DNA from: RUG11462 sp045649405
Lineage (GTDB): Bacteria; Bacillota; Clostridia; Oscillospirales; Acutalibacteraceae
DNA: 64,000 bases
Direction of reading: 5' to 3'
NCBI GenBank assembly: GCA_045649405.1
Contig: JAZRPW010000007.1
Location: 41,507-105,506, forward strand
Part shown: positions 52,090 through 60,030 of the stretch, piece after piece
Numbering within the stretch: position 1 is the first letter of the stretch
Layout of the letters: each line of letters starts with the position of its first letter
Translations under genes and position numbers: made by a program
The notes under the pieces: model-generated
What the model was told of the DNA's origin: nothing
What the model saw: only the letters and a program-made list of their open reading frames with translations
Databases searched by the model: none

Positions 52090-53379
52090 TTAATTAGTCG
52101 CTTGAATCATTGAATTAACGATATTTGAAGCGTAAATTTCACATTTTGCTCGGTCAAAAATTTTCATATCTTGACCGTTGTCATTCCAGAAAGAAACCAT
52201 GTAGTTATTATAAGCCGCATTGACAAAATAACCAGCATATGCACCCCTTGCACTCAAGTTGCCTTTATCAACTGCGCCAAACTCGCCAATTATTACTGGA
52301 ATTTTCAGTTTTTCAAACCTTTGTTTTACAGCATCAAACACACTCAAAAGATAGATTTTATCGTCATTAGAACCCCACATATTATCGGTGCTTTCATCAA
52401 GACAAAAACTGCTTGGAATGTAGATGTTTACCTTTGCAATCAACTTGTTTTTTGCACTGTCTGTTGGGGCAACAAAACCTTCTAATGATGCGGAATCCAC
52501 GAACGCACCATATGTTGAAACAACCAAGTGGCGTTTTGCATTATTTCCACCTGTTGCTCGCACAGAATCTACAAAAGTTTGATTCAATTTATTAGCATTT
52601 TTATAGTCACTTTTTTCAGGTGCAGATTTATCATTTTCTGCCTTCAAAATTTCAGCAAAACCTTCAAAAATCAAGTGGTCATCATAAGAAATAAATCTAG
52701 TTGCAATATCTGTCCACATTTGTGAAAATCTTGCCTTTGTTGACTCAAAATTCTCGGCATTAGTTGTTAACCAATTTTGGTCATTTTGTGAGTTGATTAT
52801 GCAGTACAAATCATTTGTCATACAGTAATCTACAACCTTTTGAATTCTATCAAGCCAAACCGTATCAACAACGCCATTTTCATCGATATGGTCACTCCAA
52901 CAAACAGGTATTCTGACAATGTCAAAACCTGCTGTTTTGTATGCATTTATTAACTCATATTTAACTGTTGTTTTTGTAAAAAACGTTTCATAATCATGAA
53001 CTTGACTTCCCTCTTCAAGCCCTTTTGCAGTGAAAGAATTGCCCAAGGTAATTCCATTGCCGAGTTGCGAAAGCAACTGTTTTGAAGAGATTTTTCTCAT
53101 GTCCGTTACCTGCTCAAAAACAGGTCTATCTCCACCTCTGCCTTTGGTTTGAGTAACTTCAACCTCATCTACAATCTCTTCGGCTTCAGTTTCTTCGACA
53201 GTAGTAGCAACATCGGTTGTTGAATTTGGTTCAACCGTTGTTGGTGCTTTGAAGACAGTATTATACACTTTTTGGGTAGTTTTTTGCTCGGTTTCTGCTT
53301 CGTCGCCAGAGCAAGAAACACAGCTTAAAATCAAGCATAAACAAATCAAAAATACCATTAATTTAAAAAGTTTTTTCAT
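52090..53379 (-). CDS. GH5-like lipoprotein with altered active-site motifs
   Basis: The 429-residue protein starts at ATG 53379 (MKKLFKLM) after AAAGGTGA. A signal peptide with Cys in LSCVSCSG (likely lipoprotein) and a Thr/Glu-rich linker (about 30-75) precede a glycoside hydrolase family 5 domain. GH5 landmarks remain: NGITLGNSF, AGFDIVRIPVCW, HLIFEGF, VRATGGNN and the nucleophile motif VIIGEFGAVDK. Several usual residues are changed: NEP reads AEI, the HH pair after IIN reads QN, and HxY reads NIY. Both candidate catalytic Glu remain. It may bind rather than cut glucan, or have a shifted specificity. It is co-transcribed with the serine hydrolase gene upstream. Confidence 0.85.
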   Translation of the reverse strand: MKKLFKLMVFLICLCLILSCVSCSGDEAETEQKTTQKVYNTVFKAPTTVEPNSTTDVATTVEETEAEEIVDEVEVTQTKGRGGDRPVFEQVTDMRKISSKQLLSQLGNGITLGNSFTAKGLEEGSQVHDYETFFTKTTVKYELINAYKTAGFDIVRIPVCWSDHIDENGVVDTVWLDRIQKVVDYCMTNDLYCIINSQNDQNWLTTNAENFESTKARFSQMWTDIATRFISYDDHLIFEGFAEILKAENDKSAPEKSDYKNANKLNQTFVDSVRATGGNNAKRHLVVSTYGAFVDSASLEGFVAPTDSAKNKLIAKVNIYIPSSFCLDESTDNMWGSNDDKIYLLSVFDAVKQRFEKLKIPVIIGEFGAVDKGNLSARGAYAGYFVNAAYNNYMVSFWNDNGQDMKIFDRAKCEIYASNIVNSMIQATN

Positions 53380-53400
53380 AGAAAATTCACCTTTCAAATT

Positions 53401-54507
53401 TTAAAAATCTAAACAATCGTAAACCAAATCTCTAATTTTAACATGGTTAGCGTAGCCCTCGCCCCAGCCGAGAGTATGGCAACCAATAAATACGCCGATG
53501 TTGTTGTGGACATCAACAAGACAAAATGCACAAGCAGCACTGTCCCAACCAAATTCCCCAAGTGGTGCTTTGGTTTTGCTGTTGTCAATTAAGGTTCTAA
53601 CTCCAAGGCCGTAACCGTAGCCGTCACCTTTTTTGTAAAAATCTCTCATTTGAGTTTCTGTTATTAAATGGTTGGTTTTCATTTGGTCAATTGAGTCTTT
53701 TTGAAGAAGCACATAACCATCATCAGTTACGCCATAATTCGCCAAAACACGAACAAATTTTGCATAGTCATTAACGGTACAAACAAGTCCTGCACCGCCG
53801 CTTTCAAATTTATCTGTCAAAGTAAATGAGTTTTTCTTTTCAGCAAGAACAAACTTATTTTCTGCTTCATTGTACCAATATTGTGGCAACATTTTTGAAA
53901 GTACACTTTCATCAATTTTGAATGTTGTATTTTCCATATGGAGTGGCTCAAAAATGTTCTTTTTAAGGTATTCTCCAAACTTCATTCCAGACGTTACTTC
54001 AATAACTGCACCCAAAACATCAAGCCCCAAACCATAGGTAAAACAGTCGCCTGGGTAGCACTCAATATGGTCTTTTGCAATGGCTTTTACAACCTTTAAA
54101 GTTGAGGCATTTTTGTCCTTTATCGCTTCCTTGATATTCTCTTTTTCTAAATTATAATTAAAGCCGCTTGTCATTGTCAAAAGATGACGAATTGTAAGTA
54201 CTCTTTCAACCGGCATTTTTGATTCCCAAGCAACAAGATTTTGAAATTCTGGTATGTATTTGCTAACAGGGTCATCAAGAGAAAATTTGCCTTTTTCAAT
54301 CATTTGCATTGCTGCAACGGCTGTGATAACCTTTGAGCAAGAGTAAAGAAAAAACATATCATCATAATCTGCTGGTGAGTTGTCTTCACGCTTACCGAAA
54401 ATGTTTTTGTAAACCTCTTCGCCTTTATAAAAAACCTTAATGCCTAAAAAAGGGCAACCTTTTTCTTCGACATTTTTTAAAAACAAATCTAACTTTGTAA
54501 AATCCAT
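53401..54507 (-). CDS. beta-lactamase-fold serine hydrolase (class C/EstB type)
   Basis: The 368-residue protein has no signal peptide, so it is probably cytoplasmic. The nucleophile motif S-x-x-K is in FLYSCSKVITAVAAMQMIEKG (near 56-59), followed by DDPVSKYIPEF, LTIRHLLTMTSGFNYN and FTYGLGLDVLGAVIE (the Tyr motif). GEFGWDSAACAF stands in place of the usual HxG. Family members are esterases, peptidases or DD-peptidase relatives; true beta-lactamase activity is unlikely without export. A promoter at 54552-54580 precedes it. Confidence 0.87.
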   Translation of the reverse strand: MDFTKLDLFLKNVEEKGCPFLGIKVFYKGEEVYKNIFGKREDNSPADYDDMFFLYSCSKVITAVAAMQMIEKGKFSLDDPVSKYIPEFQNLVAWESKMPVERVLTIRHLLTMTSGFNYNLEKENIKEAIKDKNASTLKVVKAIAKDHIECYPGDCFTYGLGLDVLGAVIEVTSGMKFGEYLKKNIFEPLHMENTTFKIDESVLSKMLPQYWYNEAENKFVLAEKKNSFTLTDKFESGGAGLVCTVNDYAKFVRVLANYGVTDDGYVLLQKDSIDQMKTNHLITETQMRDFYKKGDGYGYGLGVRTLIDNSKTKAPLGEFGWDSAACAFCLVDVHNNIGVFIGCHTLGWGEGYANHVKIRDLVYDCLDF

Positions 54508-54530
54508 TATAAAACTCCTAAATTAAAAAT

Positions 54531-54559
54531 GGTATAATAACCTACCCAGTTATTATACC
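54531..54559 (-). terminator. hairpin after the S4 protein gene
   Basis: An 11-bp perfect inverted repeat, GGTATAATAAC / GTTATTATACC, with a 7-base loop is followed on the minus strand by ATTTTTAATTT. It lies 37 bases after the S4 gene and probably ends that transcript. Its first minus-strand arm contains the TATAAT of the following promoter. Confidence 0.65.
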
Positions 54560-54580
54560 ACCAATTTTCGATATTAACAA
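54552..54580 (-). promoter_or_regulatory. promoter of the serine hydrolase/GH5-like operon
   Basis: On the minus strand, TTGTTA (54575-54580), a 17-base spacer and TATAAT (54552-54557) point to the gene starting at 54507. The -10 box lies in the 11-bp hairpin arm. Confidence 0.5.
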
Positions 54581-54595
54581 GTACTTTAATGGATT

Positions 54596-54838
54596 TTATT
54601 CAACAATCTTATAAAGAGTAGAAGCATCATCTTTTTTAACAACTTCTTTAACCTCTAAAACCTTTGCTTTAAAGGGTTTTGAGCCAAAATTAATCTCAAT
54701 TAAATCTCCAATTTTCACGTCATAAGAAGCTCTTTGTGGCTTGCCGTTTACAACAACTCTGCCGGCGTCACAAGCTTCATTTGCAACGGTTCTGCGCTTG
54801 ATTATTCTTGAAACTTTTAAATATTTATCTAATCTCAT
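54596..54838 (-). CDS. rqcP: S4-domain RNA-binding protein, RqcP/YabO-like
   Basis: The 80-residue protein is almost entirely an S4 RNA-binding domain (MRLDKYLKVSRIIKRRTVANEACDAGRVVVNGKPQRAS). RqcP acts with RqcH on stalled 50S subunits in ribosome quality control, helping C-terminal alanine tailing. In Bacillus the yabN(mazG)-yabO order is conserved; here mazG and HU genes lie just upstream in the same direction. Its ATG shares one base with the stop of the upstream Cys-rich gene. Confidence 0.9.
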   Translation of the reverse strand: MRLDKYLKVSRIIKRRTVANEACDAGRVVVNGKPQRASYDVKIGDLIEINFGSKPFKAKVLEVKEVVKKDDASTLYKIVE

Positions 54839-55230
54839 TACTCATCTTCCTCACAAAATTCATCACAAGTACCATCAAGACAAATTTTTTCTCTATAAAC
54901 TTCTCTTTTGCTACTCAAACATTCTCCTCTGTCTTCGCAAGAAGCACAAAGGTTGTTTTTAATGTTTTCAAGCATTTTTTCATACTGTTCTCTATCTAAA
55001 ACAACCACTTCTTGCTCGAAAAATTCATCGATATGAGCAACCGAAACAAACACCTCTTTTATCTCTTCAAGAATGTAATAAGGGCTTACGCAATTTTTCT
55101 CAAAAAGACGGCGAAGTGACAAAAATTTACCATTATAATTTTCTAAAAACGCTTTAAATTCTTCAACTGAATTTACCCCATTTGGGTATAAATAATTCTC
55201 ACCAAATGCACTTATATGTAAGACTTTCAT
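54838..55230 (-). CDS. small Cys-rich protein, function unknown
   Basis: The 130-residue protein is acidic and soluble. The first 90 residues are predicted mixed alpha/beta without a recognised family (MKVLHISAFGENYLYPNG). The last 40 hold six Cys in the pattern C-x2-C-x5-C, then C-x4-C-x3-C (CASCEDRGEC, CLDGTCDEFC), suggesting a metal or Fe-S site. It is encoded between HU and the S4 protein gene with a one-base overlap to the latter, so a link to ribosome or nucleic-acid functions is possible. Confidence 0.75.
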   Translation of the reverse strand: MKVLHISAFGENYLYPNGVNSVEEFKAFLENYNGKFLSLRRLFEKNCVSPYYILEEIKEVFVSVAHIDEFFEQEVVVLDREQYEKMLENIKNNLCASCEDRGECLSSKREVYREKICLDGTCDEFCEEDE

Positions 55231-55257
55231 AACTTTTCCTCTGCTAATTAAATTAAG

Positions 55258-55295
55258 AAAAAACGAAGGCGACTCGAATTTTCAAGTCGCCTACG
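55258..55295 (-). terminator. terminator after the HU gene
   Basis: On the minus strand, a 15-bp stem with two mismatches (core AGGCGACT / AGTCGCCT, 55264-55295) is followed by T6 (55258-55263). It lies 18 bases after the HU stop. Confidence 0.9.
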
Positions 55296-55312
55296 ATAAA
55301 TAATTTTAATAA

Positions 55313-55585
55313 TTATTTTACAGCATCTTTGAATGCTTTTGCAGCTTTGAAAGCAGGTGCTTTTGAAGCAGCGATTGAGATTTTTTCTTTAGTTTTTGGA
55401 TTGATACCTGTTCTAGCAGCTCTTGTTTTAACTTCGAAGCTACCGAAACCAGCTAAAGCAACTTTGTCGCCAGCTTTAACAGCGTCAACAACTGTGTCAA
55501 CGAATGCTTTGTAAGCAGCGTCTGCATCTTTCTTTGAGAGTCCAGTTTTTGCAGCGATAGCTGCAACGAATTCTGTCTTGTTCAT
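55313..55585 (-). CDS. hup: HU family DNA-binding protein
   Basis: The 90-residue histone-like protein bends and compacts DNA as a dimer. The start is ATG 55585 (MNKTEFVAAIA) after GGAGG; the upstream in-frame TTG is part of that ribosome site. The HU signature GFGSFEVKTRAARTGINPKTKEKI is present with the DNA-intercalating Pro in NPKT. The sequence is unusually Ala-rich. It has a dedicated terminator, as expected for an abundant transcript. Confidence 0.95.
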   Translation of the reverse strand: MNKTEFVAAIAAKTGLSKKDADAAYKAFVDTVVDAVKAGDKVALAGFGSFEVKTRAARTGINPKTKEKISIAASKAPAFKAAKAFKDAVK

Positions 55586-55639
55586 TTTAAATTCCTCCAA
55601 AATAAATTTATTTTTAGTTTTATTTAAAGACTAAAGAGT

Positions 55640-56443
55640 CTATAAATTCTTATTCTTTACTTCTTCCCAAATTTCATCAAGCTCTTCTAAAGAAGTATTT
55701 TTCATATCAATATTTCGCTCATTGCAAAGGCGTTCAACCTTTTCAAATCTGCTAATAAACTTGTCAGTAGCACGATTTAAAGTTTCTTCAGCATCAACCT
55801 TTATGAAACGAGAAACATTGACAACTGCAAAAAGCAAATCACCAAATTCTTCGCTGATGCTCATTGGACAACCGTTTTCAATTGCCTCTTCAAGTTCTGA
55901 AAGTTCTTCACCAACCTTGAAAAGTGGTTCAAAAACATCTTCCCAATCAAAATTTGCTTTTGCTGCGCGCTTTTGCACTTTTGCCGCACGCATTAATGCA
56001 GGAAAGGCAGTTGGAACACTTTTCAAAGTGTCGGTATAACTTTCTTGGCCTTTTTCTTGCATTTTAATTTTATCCCAATTGTCAAGCACCTTTTCACTTG
56101 TTTCGGCAACAACTTCGCCAAAAATGTGTGGGTGTCTTAAAATGAGTTTTTTACAAACGCCATCAGCAACATCTGACAAGTCAAAACCGTTTTGCTCTTT
56201 CTCCATTTGTGTGTGAAAAATTACCTGCAAAAGAACGTCACCAAGTTCTTCTTTAAGGTCGGTTTTGTCATCTCTATCAATTGCGTCAACAACCTCATAA
56301 ACCTCTTCTAAAAAGTTATTACGAATAGAATCATGAGTTTGCTCTTTATCCCAAGGGCAACCATTTTCTGAACGTAAAATCTCCATAATTCTTACAAGGT
56401 CTTCAACGTTGTAATTGTCTTTAAACTGAAAATCCACTGCCAT
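55640..56443 (-). CDS. mazG: nucleoside triphosphate pyrophosphohydrolase MazG
   Basis: MazG cleaves (d)NTPs to NMP and pyrophosphate, limiting aberrant nucleotides. The 267-residue protein starts at ATG 56443 (MAVDFQFKD) after AGGAG; the 17 upstream codons run through the promoter region. Two MazG-type helical domains are visible: the first with NGCPWDKEQTHDSIRNNFLEEVYEVVDAI and LKEELGDVLLQV (EExxE and ExxD), the second with LSELEEAIE and EEFGDLLFAVVN. HPHIFG links them. HU and S4 protein genes follow in the same direction. Confidence 0.94.
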   Translation of the reverse strand: MAVDFQFKDNYNVEDLVRIMEILRSENGCPWDKEQTHDSIRNNFLEEVYEVVDAIDRDDKTDLKEELGDVLLQVIFHTQMEKEQNGFDLSDVADGVCKKLILRHPHIFGEVVAETSEKVLDNWDKIKMQEKGQESYTDTLKSVPTAFPALMRAAKVQKRAAKANFDWEDVFEPLFKVGEELSELEEAIENGCPMSISEEFGDLLFAVVNVSRFIKVDAEETLNRATDKFISRFEKVERLCNERNIDMKNTSLEELDEIWEEVKNKNL

Positions 56444-56476
56444 TAAACTTCTCCTAACGGATTTTTCATATAATAT

Positions 56477-56505
56477 ATAATAACCTAAAATCACCTATTT
56501 TGCAA
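56477..56505 (-). promoter_or_regulatory. possible mazG promoter
   Basis: On the minus strand, TTGCAA (56500-56505), a 17-base spacer and TATTAT (56477-56482) lie about 35 bases before the ATG. The -35 box is a modest match. An AT-rich dyad and an AAAATCAC/GTGATTTT stem nearby could end the upstream gene. Confidence 0.4.
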
Positions 56506-56584
56506 GTGATTTTTAGATATTTTTATCTAAAAACTTAAAAAATTTGTGTTTTTAATGCCATTTTAGAAAATTGCACCTGTTATG

Positions 56585-57259
56585 TTAACCAAAGAGCGAA
56601 AGAATCATATTAATAAGCACATCTTCTTTAAGGTTATTTGACTCGCGATAGGTGTCTGCAGCGTTGTCATCAGCGTCGTCTGAAAGCTTTCTTAAAGACA
56701 CAAATGGCACCTCCATTTTAAAGCAAACAGAAGCAACTGCGGCAGATTCCATATCACAGCAACCACCGTTGAATTTGTCAATAATGTAATCTTTTTTCTC
56801 TTTTGAAGAAACAAACATATCCCCTGTTACAAAAACGCAAGGTTTGAGCGCAGAAAATTTGTTAACAAACTTATCAAACAAGTCTTTATCTGGCTCGTAA
56901 ATGTATGTTTTTTGTGGTTTTACACCCAACTCATAACCAAGCGGTGTTAAGTCAAAATCATGTTCTAACAATTTTTCGCAAATTACAAGGTCATTTTTGT
57001 AAACCCCTTTGATTGCGCCTGAAAGACCGATGTTCAAAATGCAGTCAGGACGCTCTTTGCAAATGAGTGCGGCGGTAGCGCCTGCGGCGTTAACCTTGCC
57101 TGTGCCACACAAAACCGCAACAATAATGTTGCCACAAACTGTTTCAAATTTTACTGCTTTGTCACCACAAAGATTAAATGTTTCACCGTTGTAAAGTTTT
57201 GATTTTTCTACAACCGGTGCAAACTCCATATCGTCTGCTATTACAAGACCTAATTTCAT
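56585..57259 (-). CDS. 5'-methylthioadenosine/S-adenosylhomocysteine nucleosidase family protein
   Basis: The 224-residue nucleoside-phosphorylase-fold enzyme is expected to hydrolyse MTA or SAH to adenine and a thio-sugar, recycling methyl-cycle by-products. Visible are the N-terminal ADDMEFAPV (acidic residue near 12), CGTGKVNAAGATAALI, NIGLSGAIKG, CDMESAAVASVCF and SLRKLSDDAD with the catalytic Asp. Futalosine hydrolase-like activity is an alternative. The ATG has GAAAGGATTA upstream. Confidence 0.88.
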   Translation of the reverse strand: MKLGLVIADDMEFAPVVEKSKLYNGETFNLCGDKAVKFETVCGNIIVAVLCGTGKVNAAGATAALICKERPDCILNIGLSGAIKGVYKNDLVICEKLLEHDFDLTPLGYELGVKPQKTYIYEPDKDLFDKFVNKFSALKPCVFVTGDMFVSSKEKKDYIIDKFNGGCCDMESAAVASVCFKMEVPFVSLRKLSDDADDNAADTYRESNNLKEDVLINMILSLFG

Positions 57260-57274
57260 AATTAATCCTTTCTA

Positions 57275-57307
57275 AAAAACAAAACGGCTAAATTCAAAGC
57301 CGTTTTG
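57275..57307 (-). terminator. terminator of the zinc-ribbon gene
   Basis: On the minus strand, a 10-bp perfect stem CAAAACGGCT / AGCCGTTTTG (57280-57307) with an 8-base loop is followed by TTTTTT. It lies 8 bases after the zinc-ribbon stop. Confidence 0.9.
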
Positions 57308-57315
57308 GTTGTTCT

Positions 57316-57669
57316 TTATAACTTTTCTCCACAATTGTTGCAATAAACTGCAGCGTCAGAATTTTTTACGCCACAATTTGGGCAAAACTGAGTTTTCTTT
57401 TGCTCATTAATTTCATTTTCAATTTGGTCTAACTCTTCAAACTTTGAGTCAATTGAACTAATAATATCGCTAAAATCAGCATCTTCTACTGGTTGTTTTA
57501 CATTTTCATAATAAAATCTACCAAGTGTTTCAAAATCTTTTGATAATTTTGAGTTAACTTGGCTTGCTTTGAATTTTAATTTTTGAATAGAAACAACTTC
57601 GCCTGTTTTTTTAGCGGCAACATCATAATATTCTTTAGCTTTTACTACTGCATCTTCAAAAAATCCCAT
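57316..57669 (-). CDS. zinc-ribbon protein with coiled-coil N-terminus
   Basis: The 117-residue protein starts at ATG 57669 (MGFFEDAVVKAK) after AAGGGG. Residues 1-85 are helical and charged, probably coiled coil (IDSKFEELDQIENEINEQKK). The last 25 form a double-CxxC zinc ribbon (CPNCGVKNSDAAVYCNNCGEKL). Such proteins are common in Clostridia; a scaffolding or nucleic-acid role is possible but unproven. It is a single-gene transcript with its own promoter (57702-57730) and terminator. Confidence 0.85.
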   Translation of the reverse strand: MGFFEDAVVKAKEYYDVAAKKTGEVVSIQKLKFKASQVNSKLSKDFETLGRFYYENVKQPVEDADFSDIISSIDSKFEELDQIENEINEQKKTQFCPNCGVKNSDAAVYCNNCGEKL

Positions 57670-57701
57670 AGTCAAAACCCCTTTTGTTTATTTGTATTGT
57701 A

Positions 57702-57730
57702 ATTATATAACAAAGCAGTCAAAAAATCAA
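57702..57730 (-). promoter_or_regulatory. promoter of the zinc-ribbon gene
   Basis: On the minus strand, TTGATT (57725-57730), a 17-base spacer and TATAAT (57702-57707) begin just after the hemZ stop. Confidence 0.65.
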
Positions 57731-57733
57731 CTT

Positions 57734-59155
57734 TTAATTGTAAAATTCATTGATTTTTTGCTTTCTATTTAACATTTCTTCAAACCCTCTGATGTACTCA
57801 TAAGGGTATTTGTAATTGAAAATTCGCTCGATATTTTTATCTTTCACAAGTTTGGTTGAAGCACCTGCGCCGAGAGCCAAAATTGTTTGAATTTCTTCCA
57901 TTATGAACATATTGTAAAACGACTCAAACCCCGGTTTTGCCCAGCCAATGTTTTCGTTGTTGCCCGCCATTTTACTTTGGCGATACATATAGTACGGATT
58001 GTAGCCATTTTGTGACAAAACTTCTCCTGAATATTCAAGCATTTTTGACACAACATCGCCTTCTGGGTTGTAAACGGCCTCATCTTTGTAAACAAGTGTT
58101 GACGAGCGTTTTACCGACAAACAATGCACAGTAACGCACTCTGGCGAAAGTTTTACAATTTCATCAATTGTCTTTTTAAAAGACTCATATGTATCGGACG
58201 GCAAGCCAGCAATTAAGTCTGTATTGATATTGTCAAAACCAACTTCTCTTGCAATGGCGTATGCATCATAAAACTCTTTTACTGTATGGCGCCTTTTAAT
58301 TGTTTTTAAAACATCATCATTTAGCGTTTGTGGGTTGATTGAAATTCTTGTTGCGCCGTTTTGTTTGATTACTTCTAATTTTTCACGAGTTATGGTGTCT
58401 GCTCTGCCTGCTTCAACTGTGAATTCAAGCAACTTTGACACATCGAAATTAGTGTTAACTGCCTGCATTATTCTGCCAATGTCTTGGGCAGAAATTGCAG
58501 TTGGAGTGCCACCACCAATGTAAACAGTTTGAAGGTTTAACCCCAAATCTTTTGATAAATTTGCTGTGTATTCAATTTCTTTTAAAAGGCAGTCAATGTA
58601 AGCCGGAATTAGTTTTTTTGACTGCTCAACATCATGCGAAATAAATGAGCAATAAGAACAACGAGATGCGCAAAAAGGAATTGAAATGTAAAGACTGAAA
58701 GAGTTTTTTTCGCACTTATAAAGCAAAACATTTTGCAAATCAACAATTCTTTTTGCCAAATCAAACTTTTCATCTGAAATTAAAAGGTTTTGTTGCATAA
58801 ACTCTTTTGCGTGCACTTCACTGCCCTTTTCAGTCAAGTTTCTTAAAAGTTTTGTTGGTCTAACACCGGTTTGAATACCCCATTTTGGTTTAAGCCCAGT
58901 GTGATTAGACAAAATTTCAAAAAGCATTTTACAAAGCAGTCTTTCACAGTCACTTTCTAGTGGTGCGACGGTGCTTTTTTCGTAAAACTCGCCATCAAGT
59001 CTAACCGTTACAGAAAGATTGAGGTTGTATTTAAAAACTGAAATTTTAGCAAAGTCGCCCTCTAATGGTGAAGTTTTTTGCTCTGGAAAAAATAGTTGTA
59101 TTATATTTTCAATTTCATATTTAAAATCATTTCCTACAAGTTCAAGTTTTACCAT
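57734..59155 (-). CDS. hemZ: radical SAM coproporphyrinogen dehydrogenase-like protein HemZ
   Basis: The 473-residue radical SAM protein has the [4Fe-4S] motif C162-x3-C166-x2-C169 (FCASRCSYC) and the SAM-binding GGGTPTA. It also shows the HemZ-specific N-terminal domain (about 1-140; WGIQTGVRPTKLL). HemZ/HemN proteins oxidatively decarboxylate coproporphyrinogen III without oxygen. No other haem gene is in the window, so a related radical-SAM role (e.g. haem chaperone) remains possible. Its start lies 7 bases inside the end of the upstream MBL gene, so they are coupled. Confidence 0.9.
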   Translation of the reverse strand: MVKLELVGNDFKYEIENIIQLFFPEQKTSPLEGDFAKISVFKYNLNLSVTVRLDGEFYEKSTVAPLESDCERLLCKMLFEILSNHTGLKPKWGIQTGVRPTKLLRNLTEKGSEVHAKEFMQQNLLISDEKFDLAKRIVDLQNVLLYKCEKNSFSLYISIPFCASRCSYCSFISHDVEQSKKLIPAYIDCLLKEIEYTANLSKDLGLNLQTVYIGGGTPTAISAQDIGRIMQAVNTNFDVSKLLEFTVEAGRADTITREKLEVIKQNGATRISINPQTLNDDVLKTIKRRHTVKEFYDAYAIAREVGFDNINTDLIAGLPSDTYESFKKTIDEIVKLSPECVTVHCLSVKRSSTLVYKDEAVYNPEGDVVSKMLEYSGEVLSQNGYNPYYMYRQSKMAGNNENIGWAKPGFESFYNMFIMEEIQTILALGAGASTKLVKDKNIERIFNYKYPYEYIRGFEEMLNRKQKINEFYN

Positions 59156-59778
59156 AGATACCTCGAAAGTGGATTAAACTGACGCTCATTTTCCAAAGTT
59201 GTTGAGTCTTGATGACCAGGAAGCAACATAAAGTCGCCTTCTAATGAGCAAAGTTTATAATAAGAGTCAATAAGCGCTGACAAATTCCCTGATGGGAAGT
59301 CAGTTCGACCATATGACCCTTTGAAAAGTGTGTCGCCACAAAAAATAACATCATTACACACAAAACACAAAGAACCATCAGTATGGCCTGGTGTGTGAAG
59401 CACCGTTATTTGCTTTTCGCCGAATTCTAACACATCGCCATCATTTACAGCAATGTCAATGGTTTCTGGCACATAATCTTCTAAATAACACCCAATTGCA
59501 CTATGAAGGTTTGCTTTTGCGCTTGATAATCTTTCTGACTCATTCAAATGCGCAACAATTTTAGCGCCTGTTAGTTGCTTTATTGCGTGCACAGCCATAA
59601 TATGGTCGGCGTGGGCGTGAGTTAAAAGAATATATTTTAAATTTGTTTTTTCAATTTCGCTTATAAGTTTCTCGCTACAAAAAGCAGGGTCAACCACTAC
59701 CGACTCATTTGTTTTTTCATCGGTAAAAAGATAGCAATTTGTAGACAACGGCCCTATTTCAAACCTTTTTATAGACAT
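59149..59778 (-). CDS. MBL-fold metallo-hydrolase (glyoxalase II-like)
   Basis: The 209-residue metallo-beta-lactamase-fold hydrolase carries the zinc motif THAHADH (about 53-59), LHTPGHTDGS and FCGDTLF with bridging Asp, and a C-terminal LLPGHQDSTT His. YqgX/glyoxalase-II-like proteins of this kind hydrolyse thioesters such as lactoylthiols. I chose ATG 59778 after AGGTG; a GTG two codons earlier is possible. It overlaps hemZ and lies after the small relA-linked gene. Confidence 0.9.
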   Translation of the reverse strand: MSIKRFEIGPLSTNCYLFTDEKTNESVVVDPAFCSEKLISEIEKTNLKYILLTHAHADHIMAVHAIKQLTGAKIVAHLNESERLSSAKANLHSAIGCYLEDYVPETIDIAVNDGDVLEFGEKQITVLHTPGHTDGSLCFVCNDVIFCGDTLFKGSYGRTDFPSGNLSALIDSYYKLCSLEGDFMLLPGHQDSTTLENERQFNPLSRYLW

Positions 59779-59786
59779 AAACACAC

Positions 59787-60029
59787 CTATTTTCTTAAAA
59801 CGAACATCGCTTTTTCATAATCTTTTTTGCGAACATAAATTTTATACTCATACATATTTTGTTGATGAACAAAAGAATTTACTGGCACACGAACACCATT
59901 ATGCAAAACAATGTTTTTTACTCTCACAATATAATCAATATTATTTGCAGCAAGCGTTTCTCTTGCTCTTGTCTGCTCACCTATATCATAAGTTATTAAA
60001 ACTTCTTCTCTGTTAAAGATAGTAATCAT
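59787..60029 (-). CDS. small conserved protein between relA and MBL genes
   Basis: The 80-residue product starts at ATG 60029 (MITIFNREEVLITYD), directly after the relA stop; the seven upstream codons overlap relA and are less likely. It reads as a compact alpha/beta protein (ARETLAANNIDYIVRVKN, YEYKIYVRKKDYEKAMFVL), reminiscent of the DUF2007-type signal-transduction fold, but I cannot assign it firmly. It is co-transcribed with relA and the MBL gene. Confidence 0.75.
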   Translation of the reverse strand: MITIFNREEVLITYDIGEQTRARETLAANNIDYIVRVKNIVLHNGVRVPVNSFVHQQNMYEYKIYVRKKDYEKAMFVLRK

Positions 60030-60030
60030 T

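Noticed and set aside
53401..54507. Calling the serine hydrolase an antibiotic-resistance beta-lactamase
   Set aside because: It has the fold motif SxxK but no signal peptide and lacks the typical class C motifs after the Tyr; esterase/peptidase-type function is more likely.
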